Assembly (NCBI GenBank): GCA_009908735.1
Contig: JAAAOR010000147.1
Location: 1-29,808 of the forward strand
DNA length: 29,808 bases
Origin: Spirochaetota bacterium
GTDB lineage: Bacteria > Spirochaetota > Spirochaetia > DSM-27196 > PWMO01
Direction of reading: 5' to 3'
In this document: piece by piece, positions 7,460 to 15,016 of the stretch
Layout of the letters: every line of letters begins with the position of its first letter
Numbering within the stretch: the first letter of the stretch is position 1
Notes under the pieces: model-generated
What the model was told of the DNA's origin: nothing
What the model saw: the letters and a program-made list of their open reading frames with translations, nothing else
Database searches by the model: none
Translations under genes and position numbers: made by a program

Positions 7460-8653
7460 TCAGTCTCGGAGTCCGAGTTGTGCGGAAAATCGCGCGAACG
7501 CAACGGAAAAGTCCGCGCGCCCGAGCCCGAGCCGAAAGTACGAGTCCGGCATCTTGAAGAGCGGTCCGGGGATGAGCAGTACGTCGGCGGCCACGCGGAG
7601 CTCGTCGGCAAAGGCCCGGCTCGAGCGCCCGTCGGTGAAGCGAGGCAGAATCGTTGAGCCACCGCGCCCCGGGAGGAAGGCAATCGGAGACTCGTCGGCG
7701 GCGAGTCGCGCCGCCACCAGCTCGGCGTGCGCGCCGATGCGTTCCCGGTTCGTGCGCATGAGCGCCTCGCCCTGATCGAGTGCAACCTGCGCAAGCCACT
7801 CAGAGGCGGCGCTGTTGCAGATCGTCGTGTAGTCTTTGAGCGCCGCAGCACGCTGAAGAAGCTCTTCGTCTTGCGTGGCAAGCCAGCCGATACGGAGCCC
7901 CGGCAACCCGAAGCTCTTCGATAGCCCCCATAGAGAGATCCCCTTCTCGTAGCGGTCGCACACGGCGGGCAGCCGCCACGGGGTAGCCGCGGACCAGTCG
8001 GTGACGGCGGCTTCGGCGGTGGCGCTCGGCCTCGGGGTGGCGCCCGGCGCGTCCCCGTACTCCAGCCCCCGGTACATCTCGTCGGAGAATAGATGCACTC
8101 CATGCTTCCGCGCGACAGAAATGATCGCTTCCAACGTCTCGCTGTCGGGCAAAAGCCCGGTCGGGTTGTGCGGCAGGTTCGCCACGATGAGCCGAGTTTC
8201 GGGACGCAGAAGCCCCCGCAACTCGTCCGGGTCCAGCTCCCACCCACCGTCCCGCTCGCGTACGCCCCACTCGCTGACCGCCGCGCCCAGCGCGTGCGGT
8301 AGGGCGAGTAGCGACTGATACGCCGGCGACATCACCACCACATGATCTCCCGGCCCGAGGAGGGCGTTCATGAGCAGGAAGATTGCCTCCTCGGGAGCCG
8401 AAACGAGGAGGTTCTCCGTCCCCACGGTCTCGTAGTACGTTGCAATCTGTTGTCGCAGCGCGGGGTTGCCGGCGCTCTCGGTATAGCCGAGGGCGGAGTC
8501 GAGGAACTCCTCGAGACGTGGCCCGCCACCGGGCGGAAGCAGGTCGCGGGGGCTCAACGGCTCGCAATCCGACGCGCTCAGTTGATATGTCACCGAAAAC
8601 TCATGCCGAGCAAAATATCGCTCGAGCTCGAAGGCGGGAAGATCACGCATCAT
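7460..8653 (-). CDS. Class I/II PLP-dependent aminotransferase
   Basis: This is a fold-type I aminotransferase of 397 residues from the first of two adjacent ATG codons (8653 and 8650). The PLP lysine is about K246 in WGLSKSFGLPGLRIGW. NLPHNPTG and the Asp/Tyr motif FSDEMYRGL contact the cofactor. ALGYTESAGNPALRQQIA is the usual N-terminal substrate-loop region. The substrate cannot be read from sequence; the protein resembles the broad group annotated as class I/II aminotransferases or capreomycidine-synthase-like. No Shine-Dalgarno sequence precedes the ATG pair. A promoter -10 (TATCCT) ends eight bases upstream, so the mRNA is probably leaderless. It is divergent from the TPR gene. Confidence 0.85.
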   Translation of the reverse strand: MMRDLPAFELERYFARHEFSVTYQLSASDCEPLSPRDLLPPGGGPRLEEFLDSALGYTESAGNPALRQQIATYYETVGTENLLVSAPEEAIFLLMNALLGPGDHVVVMSPAYQSLLALPHALGAAVSEWGVRERDGGWELDPDELRGLLRPETRLIVANLPHNPTGLLPDSETLEAIISVARKHGVHLFSDEMYRGLEYGDAPGATPRPSATAEAAVTDWSAATPWRLPAVCDRYEKGISLWGLSKSFGLPGLRIGWLATQDEELLQRAAALKDYTTICNSAASEWLAQVALDQGEALMRTNRERIGAHAELVAARLAADESPIAFLPGRGGSTILPRFTDGRSSRAFADELRVAADVLLIPGPLFKMPDSYFRLGLGRADFSVAFARFSAQLGLRD

Positions 8654-8661
8654 GGGAGCAC

Positions 8662-8690
8662 AGGATACCGTCCAGGTCTTCGGGTTGCAA
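8662..8690 (-). promoter_or_regulatory. Predicted leaderless promoter of the aminotransferase gene
   Basis: On the minus strand: TTGCAA, a 17-base spacer, TATCCT, then eight bases to the ATG at 8653. Transcription would start at or within two bases of the start codon. The TTGCAA box (8685-8690) is its own reverse complement and is also the -35 of the opposing promoter. Confidence 0.5.
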
Positions 8691-8713
8691 TTGGCCGGGG
8701 CCCATATTACACT
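8685..8713 (+). promoter_or_regulatory. Predicted leaderless promoter of the TPR-rubredoxin genes
   Basis: TTGCAA (8685-8690), a 17-base spacer and TACACT (8708-8713) place the start near 8720, one base before the ATG at 8721. No Shine-Dalgarno sequence is visible in the 20 bases before the ATG. The -35 box is shared with the divergent aminotransferase promoter. Confidence 0.5.
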
Positions 8714-8720
8714 GCCGGTT

Positions 8721-9401
8721 ATGGAGCTCAACTACTCGGATCCGAACTACCAGGAAGCGATGCGCCTCTATCTTTCGGGCGATTGGAGCAGCGCGCAGTC
8801 GGCCTTTGTCGAGCTGTCCAAGACATATGCCGAGAGTCCCTTCATTTTGATGGTTCTCGGAAACATCAACTATTCCATCGGTCAGCTCGACCGCGCCGTG
8901 GAGCTCTACAATGAATCGATACGCCTGGACCCGAAGTACGGCATCGCCTACTACAAGCTTGGCGTGTGCTACTACCGCATGGGCAGGCTCGATGAGGCGT
9001 TGAGAGCGTTTTCGAAGGTTATGGAGCTGAAGAGCCAGAGCCACGCCATGGCGAGCTACTTCGTCGGCCTCATCCATTTCTTCATGGGCAATGACGACAA
9101 GGCCGAAGAGGGGTTTTCTGCGTTTCGCAAGACATCCCCGGAATCAATGATTGCCAACTACTACCTCGCTCAGATCAAGATCAAACGCAAGAAGCACCAG
9201 GATGCCCTTGAGCTCCTTGGGGAGCTCGCAGAGGCCACGCCGCAGTTCGCCGAGGTGCACTACCTCCTCGGCGTGGCGCACCACGGCGTCCACAACAACA
9301 GTGAGGCCATAAAGAGCCTGCAGAGGGCGCTCGAGATGAACCCCGACGACGAGCGAGCCCGCACCAAGCTCATGCTGCTCACCGACGTGCAGTGGCCGTG
9401 A
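8721..9401 (+). CDS. Tetratricopeptide repeat protein
   Basis: A 226-residue protein built almost entirely of about six TPR units of roughly 34 residues, with repeating 'G...Y..G..D.A...F...' patterns such as NINYSIGQLDRAVELYNESI and VCYYRMGRLDEALRAFSKVM. No signal peptide or membrane segment is seen, so a cytoplasmic scaffold or adaptor is likely. The ATG at 8721 is preferred over an in-frame ATG at 8652, because the extra residues overlap the divergent aminotransferase start and lack repeat character. It is followed 15 bases later by rubredoxin and probably shares its transcript. The binding partner is unknown. Confidence 0.85.
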   Translation: MELNYSDPNYQEAMRLYLSGDWSSAQSAFVELSKTYAESPFILMVLGNINYSIGQLDRAVELYNESIRLDPKYGIAYYKLGVCYYRMGRLDEALRAFSKVMELKSQSHAMASYFVGLIHFFMGNDDKAEEGFSAFRKTSPESMIANYYLAQIKIKRKKHQDALELLGELAEATPQFAEVHYLLGVAHHGVHNNSEAIKSLQRALEMNPDDERARTKLMLLTDVQWP

Positions 9402-9416
9402 CACGGAGGCAAGACT

Positions 9417-9578
9417 ATGACGAAATACGTGTGCAATGTGTGCGGCTACATCTATGATCCCGACGAGGGGGATCCCGATGCCGACATCCCGGCGGGGACT
9501 TCTTTCGACGAGCTACCCGAGGAATGGGTGTGCCCTGTCTGCGGCGCCCCGAAAGATGAGTTCACCCCCGAGCAGTAG
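9417..9578 (+). CDS. Rubredoxin
   Basis: A 53-residue one-iron electron carrier. The two metal-binding knuckles are [10 protein letters not shown] (C6, C9) and [12 protein letters not shown] (C39, C42), and the core [26 protein letters not shown] region is typical of the family. The ATG at 9417 has GGAGG at 9405-9409. Rubredoxins pass electrons to oxygen- or peroxide-reducing enzymes such as rubrerythrin, superoxide reductase or flavodiiron proteins, or to alkane hydroxylases. None of these partners is in this window. It lies directly downstream of the TPR gene. Confidence 0.95.
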   Translation: MTKYVCNVCGYIYDPDEGDPDADIPAGTSFDELPEEWVCPVCGAPKDEFTPEQ

Positions 9579-9629
9579 GATTCGGCGGCACTGATCTCCC
9601 GCGGCGGCGGCTGTCGCGGCGCTGATCCC

Positions 9630-10655
9630 CTATTTCCGAAGCTTACGACGCAGTTTTCTCCGTTCGGCGGCGCTACTGCGCGCTCGTCCTTCGCTCTGTT
9701 CCGCAGCAGCCGCCAGGCGTTGCTCCCGCTTTCGCAGGATTACGATGAGCCCGATCCCACCCAATATCATGAGAAGGCTGTAGAACTGGCTCGCGATGAA
9801 GTTCCACGGAGTAAGCAACAGATAGGGCGGGTTCTCGATGGGGGAGAGCTTCAGCATGAAGTCGCCGCGAAGCGGCACGCGATAGTAGTCAACGAAGAAT
9901 CGAACCACCCCGTAGCCGATGAGATAGACGCCGATAAGCGCCCCGCGCGCGTGCTCCCGCTTTCGGAAGAGGAACCAGAGCACGAGCCACAAGAGGATAC
10001 CCTCACCAAAGGCCTCGTAGAGCTGCGTGGGGTGTCGTGGCAGGTTCACCATCCCCGAGAGCTCGGCGACGTTCATCCCCGCCTCCCGGGCGGTCTCCTG
10101 CACCCAGGGTTCGTCGGCTGGAAAACGGCGCGCGTGAGGGAAGATCACCCCCCAGTCGACGGTCGTCACGCGGCCGAAGAGCTCGCCGTTGATGAAGTTA
10201 CCAATGCGCCCGAAGGTATAGCCCAGGGGTACGCCGGCGACGAGCATATCACCCCAGTCGAGAATGTCGATCTTTTTCGACCGCGCGTAGATGAGCACTG
10301 CAATCACCGCACCGGCCAGACCACCGTAGTAGTTCATTCCCTGTAAGCCTACGAAGTTCATATTTTCATCGAAGGGCCAGAAAATCAGCCACGGTCGCGC
10401 CCAGTAGCGGCCACTCTCGTCAAAGAGCAGCGTCGCGAATATGCGCGCTCCGATGAGCAGCCCGATAATGATCCAGAAGAACATGTTCAACACCGTATCG
10501 GGGTCGACGTCGAGCTTGCGCCGCTTTACCTGGTACATGAACAGCAGGTAGGTCACCGCAAAGGCAACAAGATACATCATGCCGTACCATCGGAAGGGCA
10601 GGCCTGGGATGATTTCGGTCGATATCCAGTCCGGAAAAACGAAATAGAGCGTCAT
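9630..10655 (-). CDS. lgt: Phosphatidylglycerol-prolipoprotein diacylglyceryl transferase
   Basis: Lgt is an inner-membrane enzyme that moves diacylglycerol from phosphatidylglycerol to the lipobox cysteine of prolipoproteins. The protein has 341 residues and about seven membrane segments. The family signature GRIGNFINGELFGR is at 149-162, and PTQLYEAFGEG carries the conserved tyrosine (about Y213). An oddity is MNYYGGLAG at 107-115: Tyr110 stands where E. coli Lgt has the functionally important His103 (MSFHGGLIG). The C-terminus is extended by about 30 mostly basic, coil-like residues. The ATG at 10655 has GGGGAGAAGG upstream. It follows the sulfotransferase by 18 bases and should be co-transcribed with it. 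Confidence 0.93.
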   Translation of the reverse strand: MTLYFVFPDWISTEIIPGLPFRWYGMMYLVAFAVTYLLFMYQVKRRKLDVDPDTVLNMFFWIIIGLLIGARIFATLLFDESGRYWARPWLIFWPFDENMNFVGLQGMNYYGGLAGAVIAVLIYARSKKIDILDWGDMLVAGVPLGYTFGRIGNFINGELFGRVTTVDWGVIFPHARRFPADEPWVQETAREAGMNVAELSGMVNLPRHPTQLYEAFGEGILLWLVLWFLFRKREHARGALIGVYLIGYGVVRFFVDYYRVPLRGDFMLKLSPIENPPYLLLTPWNFIASQFYSLLMILGGIGLIVILRKREQRLAAAAEQSEGRARSSAAERRKLRRKLRK

Positions 10656-10673
10656 TGCCTTCTCCCCTGTGTG

Positions 10674-11831
10674 CTATTCAGCCGCTCGCGCGCCGACGCG
10701 GTCGAAGCCGTACCGTTCTCTCACATCGGAGAACTCACGATCGATATCCTCCTCGCTGAGTCCGACCCGTGCGAGGCTCGGGGTCTGGGTCGCCTTGGTC
10801 GGAAGACGGTCTGCGTCCTCGAGGATCTCGGCAAACCGCTGGGACACGGTCAGGTCCATGGCCTCGTAGAGCTCACGAACGATCGTGCTTGTATCCGATA
10901 TCAACTCATCAAAACGCAGGGTCCGTGCCTGCGCCGGCGGTAGCTCCGCCAACACCTGTTCAGGATACCGGTACCAGTGCCCGGCGATGTCGAGGATACG
11001 CCGGCGGTTGGGATAGGGCTCGCGCGGAGCACCGAAGTAGTGCCAGCAGTACGCAAACCAGTTCGTCATCGAGGGTAGCAACTCGACCGGATCTCGTACG
11101 AGGTTGACGAATCGCGCGTCGGGAAACACTTCCAATAGCGAGCGAATCTTGGGCGTGAAGGACGGGTTCTTGGAAACCACGCGGAGGTTCTCTCCGTGGA
11201 CATAGAGATGGCGTTGGAGCATGGAGCGATAAAAGCGCATGAGCCGGCTGCGACGCCGCGGAGGCACCGATTCGTCAAACCAGGGATAGCGGAAGTCCGC
11301 AGCCTGGATCGGGAAGAAGAACCAGACGAACAGCGAGTCCCACGCATAGAAAAACAGCCCCTCGTCCTCTTCGGCCTCCTCCAGACGAATTCGGTGAAAG
11401 GGTATCCGTCTGAGCACCCGGTCTTCCACCGAGGCAAGCCCACGGCGAACCGGTCGACCGATAAGTCCATCCACGAACATGAGAAAGCTCCAGAGCTTGC
11501 GTTGGCTGATGGTCGGAGTGACGTAGATCTCTCGCGTCGTGAGCCCCGTGACGTTTTCCTCATCCTGCGCAAGAAGACGCTGCAGGAAGGTCGTGCCGCT
11601 TCGAAAGTTGCCGACGATGAATAGCGGCTTGTTGACCCGCACCCGGCGGTAACCGGGAAAGAAGATTTCGTCGAGCAGCATGCAGAACCACGTAAATGCG
11701 ATACTCCAGGGAAAGATAAGGGAGAAGGCGGCGAGAAACTTGACCCGTCGGGCACGAAGGCGGCTGTAATCATCCCGCGGACCGAGAAGCTGCCGCCGAA
11801 TCTGCCGCATGAGGAGCCGCACGTGTAGCAC
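10674..11831 (-). CDS. PAPS-dependent sulfotransferase family protein
   Basis: Sulfotransferases move a sulfuryl group from PAPS to a hydroxyl or amino acceptor. The PAPS 5'-phosphosulfate loop is LFIVGNFRSGTTFLQRLL. The 3'-phosphate motif is FVNLVRDPVELLPSM. Near the N-terminus a hydrophobic stretch (FLAAFSLIFPWSIAFTWFCM) suggests membrane association. The frame is open to a TTG at 11867, but that TTG is the first base triplet of a TTGACA -35 box. The matching -10 ends seven bases before a GTG at 11831, so I place the start there (385 residues; ATG at 11810 is a third choice). The acceptor is unknown. Its downstream partner is lgt, which hints at an envelope lipid or glycan, but that is inference. 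Confidence 0.75.
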   Translation of the reverse strand: MLHVRLLMRQIRRQLLGPRDDYSRLRARRVKFLAAFSLIFPWSIAFTWFCMLLDEIFFPGYRRVRVNKPLFIVGNFRSGTTFLQRLLAQDEENVTGLTTREIYVTPTISQRKLWSFLMFVDGLIGRPVRRGLASVEDRVLRRIPFHRIRLEEAEEDEGLFFYAWDSLFVWFFFPIQAADFRYPWFDESVPPRRRSRLMRFYRSMLQRHLYVHGENLRVVSKNPSFTPKIRSLLEVFPDARFVNLVRDPVELLPSMTNWFAYCWHYFGAPREPYPNRRRILDIAGHWYRYPEQVLAELPPAQARTLRFDELISDTSTIVRELYEAMDLTVSQRFAEILEDADRLPTKATQTPSLARVGLSEEDIDREFSDVRERYGFDRVGARAAE

Positions 11832-11838
11832 GTCGGTC

Positions 11839-11867
11839 AAGTTACGGAGCCTTTCACCGCATGTCAA
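11839..11867 (-). promoter_or_regulatory. Predicted promoter of the sulfotransferase-lgt operon
   Basis: On the minus strand: a perfect TTGACA (11862-11867), 17 bases, then TAACTT (11839-11844). The start would fall at about 11831-11832, the G of a GTG codon in the sulfotransferase frame. No Shine-Dalgarno sequence precedes that codon, so a leaderless message is predicted. Confidence 0.55.
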
Positions 11868-11902
11868 TACACAGTCCCGCCCTTGATTCCTCGCGAAGAG
11901 GC

Positions 11903-13567
11903 TTAGCGGGGCACGGCTTCCACAAAGGGGTTTGGGGACGGCGTAGGACGGCCGAGATAATAGCCCTGAGAGTATTCGACACCCATATCGGTGAGTCGCT
12001 CGAGCACCTCGGCATTCTCGACGAACTCCGCGACAAGCTCGATACCGTTCACGCCCACGAAGGATTTTACACCGCTCACCAGGGTATTCATCGCTTCATC
12101 GCTGCAGATCCGCGTGATGATGCTTCCGTCTATCTTTACGTAGTCCACGTTCAGGTCGATGATACGCGCAAAATTGGAGTATCCGCTGCCGAAATCATCG
12201 AGGGCAATGGTCGCCCCGAGGCTCTTTGCCGCCTCGATGAACTCTTTTACCTGCTCGTAGTGCTGCAGCCCTTCCTGCTCGACGACCTCAAGGGTGATCC
12301 TTCGGGCCACCTCCGGGTAATTCCCAAGCTTAGTAAGAATATGAGCGCGGGTCGTGCGGCTTTCGATATCGAGAACCGAGAGATTGATCGAAACCCCGTC
12401 CCCTCGGTCCATAAACTCCTGCACGGCGAGGTCAAACACGCGACGGGTAATTTGCCCGTAGTACTTGCTGTTCTTAGCCACCAGCAAAAACTGACCGGGA
12501 GAGATCGGCGATCCGTCCTCATCGAGCATTCGCAGGAGCGCCTCGTACTTCACGACGTCACCGCTGCGGTTATCCACGATAGGCTGATAGTAGGCGACGA
12601 GACGATCCTGCGTGAGAGCCTGACGGATGCGGCCGAGCCAGAGCAGATTGTTCTCAATGTCGAGATAGGCACGCTCGGCAACGTCGGGAGCGTAGACGAG
12701 CGTCCGACGAGTGCGTTGGGCTTCGGCCAGGCCGAGCTCGGCCTGCTCGAGGAGCACGTGCGAATCCGACGAAACGACGAGGGTAAAATCACTTTCCCAT
12801 TGCACCGCTGGTTTCGACACCTCATGGTCAATCAGCCGGCGGTGCAATTCTCCGCCGCCCCTCATAGCCTTGGAGCGGGTAAGCTGCTCCTGGGGATCGT
12901 CGAGGAGGACACCGAAAAGTCCTCTGTCGAGATGATAGAGGCGTGGCTTCGATATCCTTTGCTCTGAGAGCCAGTTTTCCCCCAGCAGAAACTGCAGATA
13001 CTCCGCGTACTCCCCCTCCATCTCCCGAGCGCGGGACTCACCGTAGAAACGGCGGATGCTGTCGATACCGTCCATGCTCACGAGAAAAAGCCACGGCCGT
13101 TCGTACTCCGCCAGCGCCTCCCGATAGGCCACGCGGTTGGGTAGGCCGGTTGTAACGTCGGCTGTGGAGAGTACGTATCTGCGATTAATGAGGGACAGGT
13201 TCACGTAGGAGCGAACGTGGGCGCGGAGCTCGAGCTGGCCGAAGGGCTTGTTGAGAAAGCCGGTTACCCCCGCCTCGAATGCACTGATGCGGTCACCGGT
13301 ATCGTCGAGGGCGGTGAGCATCAAAACGGGAATCCGGGCCGTCTCGTCGCGGCTTTTCAGAAGTCGCGTCGCCTCGAGGCCGTCCATCTCGGGCATCATG
13401 AGATCCATGAGGATAAGGTCGGGCTTGCGCTCCACCGCGATATCCACCGCGGTCCGACCGTCGGCCGCCTCAACCAGCTCGTATGGAGCTTCTTTCAGCG
13501 CCTCTCGGACGGTCAGGCGATTTACCTGGTTATCGTCGGCGACCAGGACAAGCGGGGCATTACTCAA
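11903..13567 (-). CDS. Response regulator with degenerate GGDEF and EAL domains
   Basis: A 554-residue c-di-GMP signalling protein. Residues 1-125 are a receiver domain with the acidic pair D11/D12, phosphorylation site D55 (LILMDLMMPEMDG) and K107. Residues about 136-300 begin like a GGDEF domain (DVTTGLPNRVAYREAL), but the GGDEF signature is replaced by LDRGLF, so cyclase activity is unlikely. Residues about 315-550 are an EAL domain with the metal and catalytic residues in place: EALLR (E342), INLS (N395), E427, DDFGSGYS (D457/D458), KID (K478) and AEFVE (E514/E517). It is therefore probably a phosphodiesterase controlled by phosphorylation. The start is TTG with CGGAG seven bases upstream. 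No histidine kinase is adjacent. Confidence 0.85.
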   Translation of the reverse strand: MSNAPLVLVADDNQVNRLTVREALKEAPYELVEAADGRTAVDIAVERKPDLILMDLMMPEMDGLEATRLLKSRDETARIPVLMLTALDDTGDRISAFEAGVTGFLNKPFGQLELRAHVRSYVNLSLINRRYVLSTADVTTGLPNRVAYREALAEYERPWLFLVSMDGIDSIRRFYGESRAREMEGEYAEYLQFLLGENWLSEQRISKPRLYHLDRGLFGVLLDDPQEQLTRSKAMRGGGELHRRLIDHEVSKPAVQWESDFTLVVSSDSHVLLEQAELGLAEAQRTRRTLVYAPDVAERAYLDIENNLLWLGRIRQALTQDRLVAYYQPIVDNRSGDVVKYEALLRMLDEDGSPISPGQFLLVAKNSKYYGQITRRVFDLAVQEFMDRGDGVSINLSVLDIESRTTRAHILTKLGNYPEVARRITLEVVEQEGLQHYEQVKEFIEAAKSLGATIALDDFGSGYSNFARIIDLNVDYVKIDGSIITRICSDEAMNTLVSGVKSFVGVNGIELVAEFVENAEVLERLTDMGVEYSQGYYLGRPTPSPNPFVEAVPR

Positions 13568-13595
13568 GTCAAACTCCGTTCACTATTCTCGCTCC

Positions 13596-13624
13596 AGTAT
13601 ACGCGAGAGGGGTGATGCGATCAA
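13596..13624 (-). promoter_or_regulatory. Predicted promoter of the EAL response regulator gene
   Basis: On the minus strand: TTGATC (13619-13624), 17 bases, TATACT (13596-13601). The start near 13589 leaves a leader of about 22 bases containing CGGAG. The AT-rich stretch at 13625-13672 lies just upstream of the -35 box and could act as an UP element. Confidence 0.6.
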
Positions 13625-13721
13625 GAGGAAAAAAGGAATAAATGAGTAAAATGGAGGTAATTTTCGTTTAGTGGGTGGGCCGTGACTCCTGGGCAGGCGC
13701 CTCCGTGGCCCCGAAAACCGG

Positions 13722-13741
13722 GAGGCCCCATGCGGGGCCTC
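13722..13741 (-). terminator. Intrinsic terminator of the fab operon
   Basis: A perfect 8-bp inverted repeat, GAGGCCCC and GGGGCCTC with a 4-base loop, begins about six bases after the fabF stop. On the minus strand it is followed by CCGGTTTTCGG, a short T-run. It separates the fab operon from the independently promoted EAL gene. Confidence 0.7.
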
Positions 13742-13746
13742 GGGCC

Positions 13747-14994
13747 CTACTGCTCGAACTTCTTGAGGACCAGGATCCCGTTGTGCCCACCGAAGCCAAG
13801 GCTGTTGGACATGACCGCGTTGACGGTACCCGAGCGTCCCTTGTTGGGCACGTAATCGAGATCGCACTCGGGGTCGGGATTCTCCAAATTCAAGGTCGCC
13901 GGTATGTACTGATCGCGAATAGCAAGAGTCGAAATAATGGCTTCCATGCCGCCGGCGGCTCCAACCATGTGGCCGTGCATGGACTTCGTCGAGGACACGG
14001 GCATCTTATAGGCATGATCGCCGAAGACGTCTTTGATTACCCTTGTCTCGACGGGATCGTTCACGCGGGTCGAGGTGCCGTGCGCGTTGATATAGTCGAT
14101 CTCCTCAGGTTTCATCCCCGCCTCATCGAGGGCAAGCTGCATAGCCTTCCTCGCTCCCGCCCCGTCGGGGTGGGGAGAGGTGCGATGGTAGGCATCGCAG
14201 GTCGATGCGCCTGACGCGAACTCGGCGTAGATCTTCGCACCGCGGGCAAGGGCGTGCTCCATCTCCTCGAGAATGAGAATACCGGCGCCCTCGCCGATTA
14301 CGAAGCCGTCACGGTCGGCGTCGAAAGGACGTGATGCCTTCTCGGGCTGATCGTTGTACTTGGTGCTCAGCGCCTGCAGCACGTTGAATCCGGCAACACC
14401 CATCTGGGTGATCACCGCCTCCACGCCGCCTGAGATGGCGACCTGTCCGTAGCCGTCGCGGATCCAGCGGGCGGCCGTAGTCATTGCATCGGCCCCGGAG
14501 GCGCAGGCCGTGGTGATGGCGTAGACCGGCCCCTGCGCGTTGGTGATTATCGCAACATTTGCCGGCCCCTCGTTGCTGATGAGCTTCGGGATGGTGAGCG
14601 GCGGCACGCGCTGGGGTCCCTTGTCGAAAAGGGCTTTGTAGGAGCTCTCGGTGGTCTCGAACCCGCCGACACCCACGCCAAGCATGACGGCGAGGCGATC
14701 AGGATCTATTCCGCCGGTATCGAGGTCGGCGTCCTGCAGCGCGGTAATACTGGCCGCGGATGCATACTGCGAGAAGATATCCATCTTCCGCGCTTCCTTG
14801 CGGTCCATGTAATCGGATGCTTTGAAGTCCTTCACCTCCGCGGCGATCTTCGTGAGAAAATCCGTGGTGTCGAAACGGGTGATGGGGCCGAGACCGCTCA
14901 CGCCGTTCTGCACGTTCCGCCAGATCTCGTCTATCGTGTTTCCGATCGGACTCATCGCACCGAGCCCGGTTATGACTACTCTCTTTTTCGACAT
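13747..14994 (-). CDS. fabF: Beta-ketoacyl-ACP synthase II
   Basis: This is the condensing enzyme of fatty acid elongation, joining malonyl-ACP to acyl-ACP. The start ATG at 14994 (MSKKRVVITGLGAMSPIGN) has AAGGAT upstream and gives 415 residues, normal for FabF. The Cys-His-His triad is C164 (TTACASGADAM), H305 (NAHGTSTRVNDP) and H342 (GHMVGAAGG). An earlier in-frame ATG at 15084 lies inside fabG and is rejected. It is the last gene of fabD-fabG-fabF, 22 bases after fabG, and is followed by a hairpin terminator. Confidence 0.95.
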   Translation of the reverse strand: MSKKRVVITGLGAMSPIGNTIDEIWRNVQNGVSGLGPITRFDTTDFLTKIAAEVKDFKASDYMDRKEARKMDIFSQYASAASITALQDADLDTGGIDPDRLAVMLGVGVGGFETTESSYKALFDKGPQRVPPLTIPKLISNEGPANVAIITNAQGPVYAITTACASGADAMTTAARWIRDGYGQVAISGGVEAVITQMGVAGFNVLQALSTKYNDQPEKASRPFDADRDGFVIGEGAGILILEEMEHALARGAKIYAEFASGASTCDAYHRTSPHPDGAGARKAMQLALDEAGMKPEEIDYINAHGTSTRVNDPVETRVIKDVFGDHAYKMPVSSTKSMHGHMVGAAGGMEAIISTLAIRDQYIPATLNLENPDPECDLDYVPNKGRSGTVNAVMSNSLGFGGHNGILVLKKFEQ

Positions 14995-15016
14995 AGGGTA
15001 TCCTTGTTGGACAGGG

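Noticed and set aside
8652..8720. N-terminal extension of the TPR protein from an ATG at 8652
   Set aside because: It would overlap the divergent aminotransferase start and cross the promoter pair, and the added residues have no TPR character.
13642..13671. Nine-codon frame with a good AGGA site, possible leader peptide
   Set aside because: It is on the plus strand, while both flanking genes are on the minus strand, so it leads into nothing. The AT-rich stretch is better read as sequence upstream of the EAL gene promoter.
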